DNA of 20,350 nucleotides from a virus, in IMG/VR virus record IMGVR_UViG_3300006104_000092, positions 1-20,350 of that record; one strand, written 5' to 3'. Position 1 is the stretch's first letter. Every line of letters starts with the position of its first letter. Position numbers and translations under genes: made by a program. The notes under the pieces are model-generated. The model had not been told where the DNA came from. It saw only the letters and a program-made list of their open reading frames with translations, and ran no database searches. Shown one piece after another: positions 20,346 through 20,350 of this stretch.

Positions 20346-20350
20346 TGTCA
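20346..20350 (-). promoter_or_regulatory. TGACA, truncated start-associated motif (copy 10)
   Basis: The window ends inside this word; TGACA is 16 bases before the ATG at 20329, the same position as in the other copies. Whether it is preceded by TT cannot be seen. Confidence 0.45.

Noticed and set aside
7-20350. TTTGACA copies as ordinary sigma70 -35 boxes
   Set aside because: No TATAAT-like box at the needed 16-18 base spacing; start codons occur where the -10 should be. Only 18466-18494 has a fair spacing.
1-20350. tRNA, rRNA, CRISPR array or insertion sequence
   Set aside because: Looked for cloverleaf-type arms, regularly spaced repeats and transposase motifs; none seen.

Overview
This window is a block of a tailed double-stranded DNA phage genome (free phage or prophage). 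It carries a complete packaging and head module, a replication module, a nucleotide-metabolism segment and a lysis cassette. Almost everything is read on the minus strand, so the biological order runs from high to low coordinates. I saw no integrase, tail tape-measure, tail fibre, tRNA, rRNA or CRISPR array; tail genes would be expected beyond position 1. The sequence is GC-rich overall, with clearly AT-rich islands at about 7380-7800, 11880-12710 and 18430-19262. A host in the Verrucomicrobiota is my best guess. It rests on remembered resemblance of the replication proteins, and of a secreted 'RIGE...C..RYG' protein, to proteins from that phylum; no search was run.

Layout in transcription order on the minus strand. 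(1) 20329-19268: four lysis-type membrane proteins chained by 4-base overlaps, including a small lipoprotein of the Rz1 kind and a holin candidate. (2) 18562-19262, plus strand: an AT-rich two-gene insert between the holin and the endolysin. (3) 18408-15984: GH108-type endolysin, dNMP kinase, metallophosphoesterase, winged-helix protein, HExxH metallopeptidase. (4) 15517-15987, plus strand: a secreted-protein moron. (5) 15414-14941: a putative DNA-binding protein, followed by a large inverted repeat at 14824-14877 that probably controls the early operon. (6) 14775-10432: a tightly coupled early operon of at least twelve genes, several only 35-68 codons long, ending in an AEP-like primase. (7) 10405-7809: an N-terminal helicase-type domain, an inserted 279-residue protein, and the ATPase domain of the helicase, closed by a strong terminator. 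(8) 7742-7294: a non-coding control region with repeated CGACTAT/ATAGTCG words and dyads, placed where a cos site would be expected. (9) 7261-14: small and large terminase, a gpW-position protein, portal, protease-scaffold, major capsid (with its own terminator), head closure and tail terminator candidates.

Two points stand out. First, the word TTTGACA (minus strand) recurs in short gaps 13-25 bases before start codons of packaging, head, lysis and metabolism genes. By eye I find the core TGTCAA nowhere else in the window, while the early operon uses classical GGAGG ribosome-binding sites. Second, the replicative helicase appears to be split at a clean point: an unrelated gene with its own leader (hairpin, CAA repeat, Shine-Dalgarno) sits between its N-terminal domain and its ATPase domain. 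A further set of tiny overlapping genes at 14018-14775 was recovered by reading the frames by hand.
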